Assembly: GCA_036362985.1 (NCBI GenBank)
Contig: JAYGXS010000001.1
Span: forward strand, 13,389,193 to 13,453,192
DNA length: 64,000 nt
Source: Ligula intestinalis
Taxonomy: Eukaryota > Platyhelminthes > Cestoda > Diphyllobothriidea > Diphyllobothriidae
Direction of reading: 5' to 3'
Part shown: positions 45,321-56,898 of the stretch, piece by piece
Layout of the letters: every line of letters starts with the position of its first letter
Position numbering within the stretch: position 1 is the stretch's first letter
Translations under genes and position numbers: made by a program
Notes under the pieces: generated by a model
Seen by the model: only the letters and a program-made list of their open reading frames with translations
The model's database searches: none
Told to the model about the DNA's origin: nothing

Positions 45321-45660
45321 GCGGATAAACATTCTCTGGGACCAGTGTTTTATTTGCCCGACGTTTCGAAATCTCGCACGAGCTCATTTTCAGGGAATAA
45401 AAAAGGTACGGCTCCCTGTGTATTTAGCTCAGATGTGTCTGGAATGACCTTGATCTCTGCAATGACTGTCTTTGTAGTCAAGCCAAGTATGCTGGTGAAA
45501 CCGGCAAATGGGTTTTCACGAGACTGCACCAGTACGAACCTGCCGTGTGACGAAATTTCAGTTTCAGTTTATTTGGTGAGGATGATAGGCAATGCCTTTG
45601 AAAACCCTATTTACAAGCACCTATAAAAATTTACCACTACTAACATGGTATTGGCAAACA

Positions 45661-45779
45661 GTGAGTAGCATTGATTTTTTACAATATATGTCTGGTTTTT
45701 AGAGGTCAGACTTGGAGGAGGTGAGTAGCATTGTTTTTACAATATATGTCTGGTTTCTAGAGTTCAGACTTGGAGAGAG
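45661..45779 (+). repeat. 60-bp tandem duplication
   Basis: GTGAGTAGCATTG begins at 45661 and again at 45721. Units share ACAATATATGTCTGGTTT and AGACTTGGAG. Placed directly at the 3' end of the LINE fragment. Confidence 0.9.
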
Positions 45780-46080
45780 GAGAGAGGACGCATGTAATTA
45801 TTCAAGCGCTGTTTGTGCATCTGAAGGGAAGTGGCCTCCACGACTGACTGTGGAAGGTTGTTCCACTTTTGTATGACACGATGCGTGACACGTTGCGTGA
45901 CGAATTCAGACCGGAGGTTTAGCTTGGACATTTTCGTGGGCAGCTTCATTGTGTGCCCACGGAGATGAGGCGAGAGCTGACACTGAAACATGTCTTCAAA
46001 GCGTTATCCTTTATCAAGACCGTTTATTATCTTGACAAACTTTCTTTGGTAGCCGCTTACGCATCCACGCCTGGGCACGG
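45764..46080 (-). mobile_element. LINE reverse transcriptase C terminus
   Basis: Frame with YQRKFVKIINGLDKG, a stop, then RFEDMFQCQLSPHLRGHTMK, LNLRSEFVTQRV and WNNLPQSVVEATSLQMHKQR. FEDMF, LRGH, FFTQRV and WNxLPxxVVxAxS are the standard tail of many metazoan non-LTR reverse transcriptases. Only about 100 residues remain. Confidence 0.75.
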
Positions 46081-46554
46081 CTTCGACTTCGAATGTGTGC
46101 GAATTGTGGGTCAGTTTCACACCTGTTGAAGGAGGCATGAGACTCGCACGCAGATTCTATTAATAAGCATATCGACCGCCCTGATGCCTATCTCGCGTTT
46201 CGCGAACAAATCGATAGCAGAGCTCAAGGTCATTCCTGACAGAGCTGAGCTAAATACACAGTGAGCGGTACCTTTTTTATTCCTTGACAATAGGTTTGCG
46301 TGAGAGTTCGAAACTTTGGGCACATAAAACACTGGTCCCAGGAAACGTTTTTCAGCCTTCTATTCAGTTACCTGAGCCTCACATATTTTCGACCATTCAG
46401 ACTGTCTCACTAATACACCCAAAACTACCAGTACAGTGCCTGCAAGCAATGGCAGAAACGGTCGCAACTAGCTTTTGCCCCTTCCCCCCCCCCCCCCAAC
46501 TTTGTGCGCACAGTAGAACTCCGTTCAGACCCTGACTTGTGTAAGTTCGACCAC

Positions 46555-47720
46555 CGCAATCGGGGATGTCTCCCATTTGCCCGAGAGCAGGGACGGAGAC
46601 TGTGGTCAGGTATAGTCAAAGTAGACGGGCCGCCATCTATCCCACCCTAAACCGTCTCCTCTGCTTCAAGCGGAGACAAGACAAAGTCGAGATGACCGAG
46701 GAGGAATCGGGCGTAGGCCGCTTTCTCCAGATACAGCCATAAACACTGCCTAACTTAACTTAGTTTTAATTGACAGTAGTCTTTTGCGCTGGTACTACTA
46801 CACTATTAACCCTCAGTCAGTCATAGTAGGTTCCCCGGAATATTGGAGGGGCCCGTCTCGTATTTCTACTAGTGCAATTAGTGTTTATGCCGCTGCTTCT
46901 AGCGGTGCATCTGAATGATTATAGTGCTGGTATTTTTACTGACGCTAAAATTTGGTCTGGAGTGACACTGATTGGAATCAGGTTTGGGACCACTTTCCCT
47001 TGATCTCACATAAGAGTGTGGACCGAGATTTTTGCTATTCCTAGAAGAGTAGGTATTTAAAGCTCAGAGCACATCAATGCCTGTCCTAGTTTCCTTCTTA
47101 AATTGCAATTGCTAGGGCTAGGATGCTACCGCTACTAGAAGAGCTGTGCCCATGCTAGAAGTGCCAACTATAGTAAGCATACTTGCTAAAGCCAGTTACT
47201 GGCAAGCTACAGTGCGAGCTGTTGTAATCATGCTTACTAAGGCCAGTAGTAGCATATTATAGTAGGACCTGGGTGTGCCTTTTATGAAGTCGGCATCCAG
47301 TGTGCACTCTCAATCTGTATGAGGTAAAGTAATTAGCTTGTGGGTTAAAATAAAGCATTTTTAAGTAGAAGCACAAGTCCTACCATGCCTTTATGGCGTA
47401 ATTTTTGCCATTTGTAGAATACCTAGTGTAGTGCAATGCAGTATCTAGCTCTAGCATTGACTTTTCAGAGCGTCTTCTCATATCCCCTCGATCCCAGCAG
47501 GGAGCGTGGATCTGAGGCCCGTATTTATATTACTGCTGCAACTGTTTTTACTGCTGATTCTAGCGGTTTACCTGAGTTATTGTAGTTCTGGGACTATAAC
47601 TGACGCCAATATTTGGTCAGAAATGGCAGTAGAACTCCGATCAGACACTGCCTTAGACAAGGCTCATTATAGCAAACGTCTTCACATCGCAGTACTCACC
47701 CAGACCTAGTTAGGTTAAGC
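46555..47720 (+). repeat. dispersed repeat with internal duplications
   Basis: 46555-47110 is the partner of 12885-13540. Inside, 46860-46960 and 47518-47640 resemble each other (TTCTAGCGGT, TGA(A/G)T(G/T)ATT, ACTGACGC, AATTTGGTC or ATATTTGGTC, AGTGACAC or TGGCAG). GCAGTAGAACTCCG and CAGTAGAACTCCG occur near 46511 and 47625. A C-run of about 14 is at 46483-46497. Class unknown. Confidence 0.5.
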
Positions 47721-49229
47721 TGACAGTCTCTAATTATTGTATGTTATCTCCAAATAATAGTGTGAACTGTAGTAGATCTCAAATTGAGTTTACTGAATAT
47801 TAACTGGTTATACAGCTGTACCCGGGCAACTTCAGCTCAAGCAGTCATATCAACTTTCAACCTAAATGTATAAACCTTCATACAGGCGGATGTACTCTAA
47901 GTTGGCGATTAATTTCTTAGGCAAATAAAAAACCCACAAATAATTATTTTTTTCTCATTAACTGAGAAAAAATATAAATGCCTACGCCTGGTGGCTGTTC
48001 ATTGGCCCAAAAAACTTCTAAAATAATAAACGGCTAACCACTGTATGCACCAAGTCCTCGAAGCCTTCTGGATGATGGAGGAGAAAGATGCGAGAAATGA
48101 GTCAGCAAGTAATAAAAATGGGGAAGTGTTTGCGGATAAAAGAGAACAATACTGATCTTGAGTATTTTATTCACAGCTCAGTCACCAGATCATTCCCTTC
48201 GACAAGTCAGCTATTGCTTCCAACTGAAAATAAACGTTTTTTGGACCGTATGAGGTCCACAGACAATTTCAAAAGGGTCAGCGTTTGTTGGATATTCACC
48301 AAGAAACCCTGCTCCCTGGAAGAGAGGTAGGCTTGTTTTGCTCTAACAAGACTGTTTCGAACACGTCAGATTCATTATGCTTATGACAAGCAGGACTATA
48401 AATCCGTTTTTATGGAACGAGGTGGGATTCCGCAGAACAGTGTTCCGAATTAGTCTTGAATAATTGCTAGCGTTGTACGCACTATGTTTGGCCTTCTGTT
48501 AGCTGGACTTACAGAAGAGTCCGACTGGCTCGTGGCGTGCGTTTACTGGTCTGCATGCGTGCAGTATGTGGAACGCCATCTACATAGGCCTTCCTGCTGC
48601 ATTTGCCACTGCGCCTAATCACATCAACAACTGTTTGACTGACTTGGGTGGTCGGCTGATGATGCACGGGAGCGTAGTCTACACTACAGAATTCATATTC
48701 GCAACGCATTAATACCGTTCTCACGGCAATAAAGTTGGCTCGCTTGAATCAATCATGTTGCAATGGATCCCTCTTGATCTGGCATCATAGCATCCTCGCT
48801 AGGCATTTGCCTGCCTCCGGCGCGACCTGGCAGGCGTACACCAACTCAGGATAGAATTTATCAGTAGAAAAAACTCATTTCGAAGGCAGAAACCATGCTT
48901 GATTTTGGAGTGAATTACGCCAGCACACATAAAAACAAAGTTCTTTCCTGATGAAAAGTTGCATGAAATTACAGGCCATCAAGGAGCCAGGCAAAGGCCT
49001 AAATATAATGTCTAGGCATATTGCTGACAAAGCATCGCTGCGTAAAGAAGATTGTAACATGAGGCTCAGCGAAGTTAACTTTATAGAAAACTGTCAATGA
49101 CATGAGTGTCATCAAACATTTCCGAAGTAAACCTTTTCTTGCGTGACAGTCACGTTTTGGGCTCATGTTGCTTATTTTGCGTAACTTTCTACTCATTACG
49201 TATCAGTAGGCATGTTTCGTTTTACTACT
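47721..49229. other. no recognised feature
   Basis: An 80-codon plus frame at 48088-48330 ends near a donor-like GAGAG then GTAGGC but lacks a convincing acceptor or domain. Confidence 0.4.
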
Positions 49230-49640
49230 GTGGCTTCGGCCGTTTCCAAAGTACCACGAAGTCTATCTGTGGTGACTCACTCCACATATACAACCATGCG
49301 CCTAGCCCCACCGCTGCTAACGAGTGCGCCTGCACTGAAGGTGGCCTCTTGAACAGCCAATCACAGATGCCGCAAAGCTGGTCTCGCCTGGCGGCGAATA
49401 AGGTGCATGCACGCCTAGGTCGATGCAGTCTGTCCAGCCAATAACCTCCAAGGCCGACCAGACAATGACTGCTCACACTGGCCGCTGGAATGCCTGCGGC
49501 AAAACCGCACTTAGGACATGGCTAGCCTCCTAGCTGATCGCACGCTCCGAGGTCAAAATCCTTCCGGCTTATTTTTCATTCATTGCCTACAGAATAAACT
49601 GTTCCTATTACTCGGGATTACATGGACTTCTTCTCTCCTA
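49230..49640 (+). repeat. dispersed repeat family, three diverged copies
   Basis: Ends with AGAATAAACTGTTCCTATTAC and CTCCTAAGGAACC. Relatives are 51020-51420 (ACAATATATTGTTCCCACTACTC, CTAAGGAACCGGGCCTGGAAGATCGCAGTAGTTAG) and 62150-62540 (ACAATATACTGTTCGTTATAT, GAAGATCGCAGTTACTAAG, CCCCCTGCGATA). Shared order suggests a retroelement terminus; no coding is seen. Confidence 0.5.
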
Positions 49641-51684
49641 AGGAACCATGGACTATAACAATGACTTGGCAATTGCAGGTCCCTCCAGTGTTCGTTAGAT
49701 GGTGTGGCTGCTCAGTGCGAAACAGTCCATCCATATTGGTACTTGATACCGTATTAGGGCCTTAACTTGAGTTAAGGTCTCGTTTACTTTAGTTTATTTT
49801 TATTGAGTATTATTTTAGTTTATTTTATTTTTAATCTTTGGCGACAAGAAATTGCTTTTTGGCCTAGAAACTATTGTAAGTTTAAAAAATGGGAAAAAAG
49901 CCAAGCTTTCGTGGTTCTACTTTAATCTCTAAAATTCGATATCGAGAAGATATACGATTGCATCCAATTCGTGAATAGTATTGGGCAGTTCTTGCTTCCT
50001 GTTGGTTTTACCTTTCATTGTAATTATCGCGTGCCAAATATTTGGGGATTTAAGTAATTTTTCCTTTTAATTTCTTCGTTTAAACGCCCTACCTTTTTTT
50101 ATTTTTTCCTTTTCCTTGATATGCCCAACTCATTTAATCCCTAGTAACACCGGTCCGGTATTAGAGACTGATGGAGTGTTCACGTGCTGCCGTGAGCCCA
50201 AAACGTTACTGTTAGAAAATTAGTGAAGGCGCCGACGAGTGTGAGTGGAATATTCTTTTACTGCTCTAATTAAAATCCCACATCATTTATGTTTGTCGAG
50301 TGATTTTTCGTAAAAGTGTTTTTGGGCTTAATTGTTTAAATCAATTGCCTTGTGATGCCTGCCATAATCAGGACTGCAAAAACGTCCTTGATTCTAAAGT
50401 GACAAAACAACCGTTAATGTGAAACAAAAGCAGGCTTGCTGAGGTTTAACTTGACGTTCCACCCCTAAGAGTATCAGACAGTCAATCAGTAGCTAATACT
50501 TCCTCGTGTACCCTATTTTATGCCATGTTAGTAGGCAGGTTCGGGAGTGCATCAAAGGAACGTGACTGGATCTATCCTGGATCCTGGATGGATAGAAAGA
50601 TCAACTTTACGATCTAGGGGGAGGATTAATCGAAATATTTGAGTTTGTTAGGTTGTCGTCTCCTGAAAAAGCCGCCCATTGACTCCGAGCTCAATCGATT
50701 AAGCCATCGTCTTATCCAGAGATGGAGGAAAGTGCTGCCTTTTAGGCCTCAGTGAAAATCAACTGGTCAGCATCCGTACTCACTCGAAAGTACTTGTTGA
50801 CTGACCTTTGCACACCGTATTTTTTTGCTGTTACGGCGGACTGCTTATAACATATGAAGTCGAGCGTGTCCGTCTAAATATGACGGAATTGTAGTGCTCT
50901 AGAAAAGAGTGCTCGTTACAGAAAACACCTTGTCCTCAAGCTGCCATGTTAATGGATGATCGTGAAGGTCATCAAAAGGTTGTGTAGGAGCCTGCCCCGC
51001 CAGCGCTGCCATAAGCACTCATCTGCGTGCTCTGTCAATGTGTCAGCTAATCAGCTAATCGATTTTGCGCATCGCGGACTCGCCCCGTCTAATTGGCGAC
51101 AGATGTTTGATTACACTTCCACGGCCCAGCAGGCAAGGCGCAACTCACTCGGACTTTCGCCCAGGTGCGTGTCTGACGCGAGGATGCTGCGCTCTGGCGT
51201 TATCTCTCCCACTCCTCATCGTCGAACACCACGTCAGACCGAGTCAGCCTTCGTACGAACTATTCTTTAACTCATTCTGTAAACAATATATTGTTCCCAC
51301 TACTCTGGCCTTCCAAGTCTTCGCTATCATCTTCTAAGGAACCGGGCCTGGAAGATCGCAGTAGTTAGGGTTCCACCTGCTAAGCCTTAACTCCTTTGCG
51401 ATAGTTGCATTCGAAAACCACGCCGGGTCACCACTATAAAGCCTAACCAAGACCTGACCAGAGGTCGACCACTAGAGCAGTTCACACGTGACGAGACGGT
51501 AAAACACGATATCATGAATAAACACGTTTTTGATCCGGCCAACAATTTTGCGGATTAACTTGCTGTTAAAGGCTACAACATAAACTGGAGATCATTAAAT
51601 TACCACGAGTGTCCCAAGCGTCCCGGAGTTGAGTTTAAACAACAATGACACTCGTTGACGAACCTTCACGGATCGCTAGCAGAA

Positions 51685-53010
51685 CTCACTTGTGCTGTTC
51701 CGCATTTGGCCTCATTCTTCGGGCCCTGACAGCAGCTGTAGTAGCGAGTATGACGAGCTGAGGACGGTTAATAAACCGGAAATTGCCATTGCAGTCCCTT
51801 GGTTTTTGTAGCCATCAGCCACGACGGTTACAGAAATAAGACCTGCCGTCTAAAACCAAGCAGTTGATCATTCAGCTCTACAATAACTAAGCTCCATGTG
51901 GTTTTCTTGATTCACATAGATACGAAACCTGAAAGGGCGTCTCCCTCAAAGGAAACACACACAACACCTAGCCGATGGTGGACATTTTACTTGTCACAAA
52001 ACCCCACTTATGCAGCCTTATTTATCGTCTAACGCTTAGGAAAATTGGGTCTGCCATCCGATGACGTAGCTACGAATTGCCTCCAATGTCACTGTTTTGA
52101 TAGTTACGCGGCCCTGATCATAGATTGTTGTCATGTGATTGTGCAAATTGGTTGCACCAGATGTATGTGATCAGGATGTGTTTACGCCTACATAAAACAA
52201 CCGAGGATTCTGTCGGCGTTTATTAACTTTGTCTGCACTGCGGTGGTGGTTTGATTGCGCTTATTGTTATTTGTTCCAGAAGGTCGTGTTGAACTTGCGT
52301 AGGCGTTAACCTGCCACCCCTTCCTGTTGTGACTAACACACATGAATACGGGGTCGTTGTGGGTCATCGCGCTGTTACTATTTGCATGTTTCATCATCTG
52401 ATCTGCTTGCTCCAGCTGAGACGCACGGTTTACTAGACCAAGGCGAAGGTGGCTAGGCCTGGTGATCTGGTATATGTTTCAGAACAGGACCTGCAGGTCG
52501 AGCAAGTAGAATCGTTTGACTCATCGACTGAGACTCGTCTTCCCTCAGAATTGGAGATCAATTTTTGCTCTTCTATTTACGTGACACACAGATAAGGTTA
52601 ATCAGTACAATCAGTCGCTCGTTGGCGTTCCTTATATCGGGTTTACAGCCATTATGCAGACTTCCCGAAGAAGCTTCAGATTCCAACCCAGTAGTTGATC
52701 TTGCGATCACAACAGAGATCTCACGATAAGGCCATAGATAGTCCGTAGATTATGTGAAAGGGCAGTCAAGCGTGGATTGAAATCCGTGGTTCCACCCATG
52801 TCCTTGAAATTTACGCGCCTTCGTCGGAAAGCCTGTTGTGGTTTCATAAATCAAACCAAAAGTAATGAAGGATGAGTGTTCACCCGTAGCTGACGAAACT
52901 CGCTCGTCCCGTTCTGTTTTGGGCCTCATTCGCGAGCCCCACCAGCAGCCACACAGTGGCTAGTGGTGAAGCAGATAAACATTGCCGGCAAACACAGGGG
53001 AGACTGGAAT
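51685..53010 (+). repeat. two diverged direct copies
   Basis: 51685-51800 and 52900-53010 share CTCACTTGTGCTGTTC or CTCGCTCGTCCCGTTCTG, TTTGGCCTCATTC or TTGGGCCTCATTCGCG, GGCCCTGACAGCAGC or GCCCCACCAGCAGCC, and ATAAACCGG or ATAAACATTG. Between them no feature is recognised. Confidence 0.45.
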
Positions 53011-53516
53011 GGTAAATTCTGGCCTCTTAGTCATCTTCAGCCAGCCATACCCCACCCAAAATGGTTCATCACCAGAAGCTCGAGCAAATGACTTTGATCA
53101 GAAGTCTCTGGCCATTAACGCTCTAACCATTAAAGATCGGTAAATTTTCATCAATGAGTGTCAGTAATGAAGGATTTCAGCGGACGTGTAGGCTCTTCCA
53201 TCAGTGTTACCTGTGTCGTGTAAAAGGTCACTTAATCACAGCAGCAAAGTTCAGCTAAGCTGAGGGTCAAAGGTTGTTGGCGTGTCTGTTGGAGCGGAGT
53301 ATGAGCGTGTGCGTGTGTGACATCCGAATGCAGCCAATCGGAGATGACCTACATATTAATTGACGTCCCAGTGTATAACGTGCTGAGTATAGTGAACCAC
53401 TGGGAATACTTCCTGGTTTATAAGGGATTGAGATTTGCTGAGCTCTTCATTGCCCTCGTTCGGGTGGAAAAGTAGAAGAATAATTCGTCAGGAATAAATA
53501 TATAAAATCTTCTTGA

Positions 53517-53938
53517 AGGAAACGTGTTCCATGGGAAAACAAGGTAACTTTATTTCGCATAAATTTTCTACGCTGGTTCCCCAGGTCGTCGTCAGCTTTG
53601 AGGTAATACGCAACGAACAATTAAAATTTCAAACAAACCGAAAAAATCAACTTTTATTTTGTGTAAATGCTAATAAGCGGCCGCCGTTTGCGTCAGTCGG
53701 TATCGATCGGCTCTCATCGCTCGAGGAAAAATAGAAGAGACGAGAGCCGATCGATATGGATTGAAGCAAACGGCGGCCGCTAATTAGCGTTTACACAAAA
53801 TGAATATTAAATTTTTCGGTACCTTTTAAATTTAAATTGTTTTTTACACATCACCACAAGTCTGACGACGACCTGGAAAACGAGCGCCGAAAATTTACTG
53901 AATAAAGTTACCTCGTTATCCCATAGAAAGCATTTCCT
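53517..53938. mobile_element. 420-bp foldback element, near-perfect palindrome
   Basis: Two ~200-bp arms in inverted orientation around a short centre at about 53727-53738. Outer ends are AGGAAACGTGTTCCATGGGA and, reversed, AGGAAATGCTTTCTATGGGA, both followed by GTAACTTTATT. Inner arms share GCGGCCGCCGTTTG and ATCGATCGGCTCTC, including NotI-type sites. Each arm has CTGACGACGACCTGG and GAAAA, a hammerhead-like order (minus strand in the left arm, plus in the right). A pair of facing PLE pseudo-LTRs without a body is a possible origin. Confidence 0.8.
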
Positions 53939-56569
53939 GACAGTATATTTCTACGGGATGCCTGCCTTCCATTTCACATATATTATAGGAACGGAAGGGA
54001 CTTGAGTATAGATAGTAATAGTTAAATGCACAAAAATAAGAAGCTACCGTAGAAAGGTGATTCGTCTGAAGGAGGGAGGGGATGTCGACATGTCTGCTCA
54101 GCGCAACTGGTGGAGTGTGTAGGGCTGTGGGCAACAGCATGGAGATGGGGACGTAGGAGGTGTCATTGTTAAGAGTGAGCGGGAAGAGCGTTATGCTGAA
54201 GGGCATGGGAAAGGAGTCGGTGGTGGTGATGGAAGGGGCAATGGCTATCTTAACCGATACCCGGTTACAACATCTCCATATTAGATCCGTGCCAAATGCG
54301 TTCACTCTATTCAAACAATCCATTTCAATTCGTTGGGCTCTACAGGTATGAACAAACCAAAGGCGAAGTCCCACGCCACGAACGTAGTTTGGTCGCTGTC
54401 ACCATATCTTATCTACTGTCAGAAATTCGTTACTGCGTGGAAGGGCTCCGCAGGGCTTTGCCTGCTCCCTATGAGACACCCTTTGTCAGGAAGGAAGTTT
54501 TTCGCTTTCTTTCGCGGCGATTGCAGTGCGATGTGTTTCAATGTACTGGGAAAACGCACAGATGCAGTTGCCTTGGCGAGAAGTAGTGTGCGTATGTCTG
54601 GATTGACAATTCAGCGTTTGTCGAATTTTGAGTCTCGCAGGTGCTAAAAAATTGTCAGAAGTGACCTATAGATGTCAAAAGAGGGTCGGATCCCGACTAA
54701 CAACAAAGTGCTTTTCTGATCCGGCTCTGTGACAGCTGCAGCAAAAGCACAACCGGGCACCTGCATGTTGCCTGCTAGCAAATGGGGCTATGCCTGTTTG
54801 CTCTCAGTCTCTTCAGGGCGGAATCTACGGACACTAAAGAACTAACTACTCGAGCTGCGGCGTCTAAAGGAAGGCAGTTAGGGGCAATCTGGTCACTGGT
54901 ATGTTTTTTTACCTGCAGACTTGAGATAGTGTCGATTTAAGTAAATTATTCACCCTACTGACAACATTGGTACTAGCTCAAAAGTCAAACACGTGTTTTG
55001 CCGATTTCCTGCCACTGCCTGCCGCATCTTCAAGGGATTAGGCTCATCGGTGGCTGCCCCAGCGTTCCCCATGGGTTTTTTGGTACATGAAACCTAGATT
55101 TAGTCGGAATTTTCTAATTTCCGAGGTGGATTATTGATTGCTTGATTTGCTGTATGCGTTCGCCCCGTGTAGACCGATCGATAGCCTGCTGCGAATGCGG
55201 CCACTTGCTGCATGCTTCCAACACAAGGAAATTACTGTGCGGACTTGGAGCAAATCCTTCCGAAAAGACTTAAAATAGAGTCAATTTCCATACTTTCAGC
55301 GATGATTCCCATGTAAATATATAGGAAGTCACGAACATGTTAATGGATCAATGGGGTCATATTCTAGTCATACTTAGGGACCAGAGAGGTGAAAAGGAGG
55401 AAGGAGTGCGACAATTACTTCATGTCGCCCATCGACCCTGTCTCGCGTTTTGTTGGGAGGCCTGAAGACGCAAGCTGTCACTGTATTTTGATAGCGTGGG
55501 TGGCCAGGGGATGCCTGCTGTCACTGTTTCGCCGCTGCTAAGCGGCATAGTAGGAAGCACGTGGATGGATGTTCAGTTAGTCTTCGGCCATGGAAGCCTT
55601 AGTGCCTGTACCAATGCCTTCTACACGCATAAGATCGGGTTAAAGAGCCGTATGGCGACTGCCTCTACCGTCGCAAATATACGCTGACGCAGGAACTTGG
55701 AATGTTTCGCTGGCACTTTACACAAGACTCGAAATGCTTGGTTTACGTCTACCCCGATGACCACTGTCAACAAGAGCTAATTGTCAGACCCCTTCCCACG
55801 TTTCTCTCTCTCTACTCCCTAATTATGACTAGAATCTGACCCCTTTGATCCCTTTAACATTTCCTTTTTAATTACTACTGATTGTTTGCTTAAAAGTTTG
55901 TCAACTCCACCCTCTCTTATATCATTGTATTTGTCTGATGTGATCGAAAACTTTCGTTCGCCAAAACTTCACTTCCTGAAATTTACGTAAAAATTTACCC
56001 TACTGGCAAATGAGGCTACACTAGTTTAAATCCCAGACATAAGTTTTGTCGATACTTTGCTACTGCAAGGCACAGCTGCGAGAGGTTCGGCTGACCATTG
56101 GGTCTCTCAGCATTCTCCGTGTTCTTTCTGATTGATACACCTGTTTTAAACTTTCAGCTTCCTAATCTCCCTAGAAATTCTGTTTTTGAACTCGATATTG
56201 ATCAGTATATTCATGATCTATAGGAATAGGTCAAAATTCGATATGAATATTTGGCCCGGAGTCCATCAACCTCGGCGGGATAAGAGCGTTATATTCACAA
56301 GCTACCAAGAAGCAGTAATTCGTTTACGCTACATAATTATGTACCATAATGGCGGCAAAAGTACCAACTAAAAGCCCAGAAACGTGTTTCGCACGTATTT
56401 TGCTGCAGTTTAATACAGCTTCAAGGGGCTACATTCGGTTCCACAGAATTCCTCATGTGCTTTTGGTAGATACTCCGCAGTGACTGATGGACTTCGGTTG
56501 AGTTTTTAGTATTCATGTTCGGTGTGCACTTCGAATAAGGAATTGGTTATCAATTACCAAAGGACAAGG
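53939..56569. other. no recognised gene
   Basis: Around 54346-54586 an open frame (RSLVAVTISYLLSEIRYCVE) follows CTCTACAG/GTATGA, which could be an acceptor or a donor. It is not assigned. Elsewhere nothing is recognised. Confidence 0.35.
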
Positions 56570-56830
56570 AAGTCGCGGCAATTCATGAGTCGAACGCGAA
56601 CTGTCAAGCGGTGGCTACAGGAGTGGATACTTATAGTACGCACGCGGATGACCGCTATGAACTGTGGATACCATGCAACCTGTGCACGTTTCACCCCTAT
56701 CTGCGCATTACTCAGAGAATGCTACCAGTACGTCTGATTAAGGATTTCCGACGGAATCAGAAACATCAGGTAAATAAAACTCTTGTTCCAGTGGTGGCTC
56801 CTTCTTCTTCTTCTTCTTCTTGTAAGAAAT
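56570..56830 (+). mobile_element. PLE/SINE tail with (TTC)n end
   Basis: Has CTGATTA, hairpin GATTTC-CGAC-GGAATC, AGAAACATCAGG, TAAATAAAACTCTTGTTCC, then CTCCTTCTTCTTCTTCTTC. Same order as 25049-25130 and 10382-10475; the core has one changed base (CTGATTA for CTGATGA). Sits 70 bases left of the Tigger element. Confidence 0.5.
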
Positions 56831-56898
56831 CAATTTCTAAGGAAATTAAAAAGATACAAAAGTTGGATTACCGAAGAAGTCTGCATTCCGAGATAATA

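Larger units (their letters stand above)
45325..46350. mobile_element. inverted PLE-type terminal repeats enclosing LINE tail
   Basis: About 45330-45480 and 46190-46350 are inverted copies. Their antisense or sense frames read KKGTAPCVFSSDVSGMTL and KKGTAHCVFSSALSGMTL. Both ends carry GGACCAGTGTTTTAT, then the complement of CGAAACGTC or CGAAACTTT, with decayed CTGAAAA or TTGACAA cores, as in PLE pseudo-LTRs. A LINE 3' end lies between them, so one element was probably inserted in the other. Confidence 0.6.

Noticed and set aside
48088..48330. 80-codon plus-strand frame ending near GTAGGC
   Set aside because: Weak acceptor, no recognised domain, no second exon.
54346..54586. Plus-strand frame after CTACAG/GTATGA
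   Set aside because: The site fits a donor at least as well as an acceptor, two frames are open, no poly(A) signal follows and no domain is recognised.
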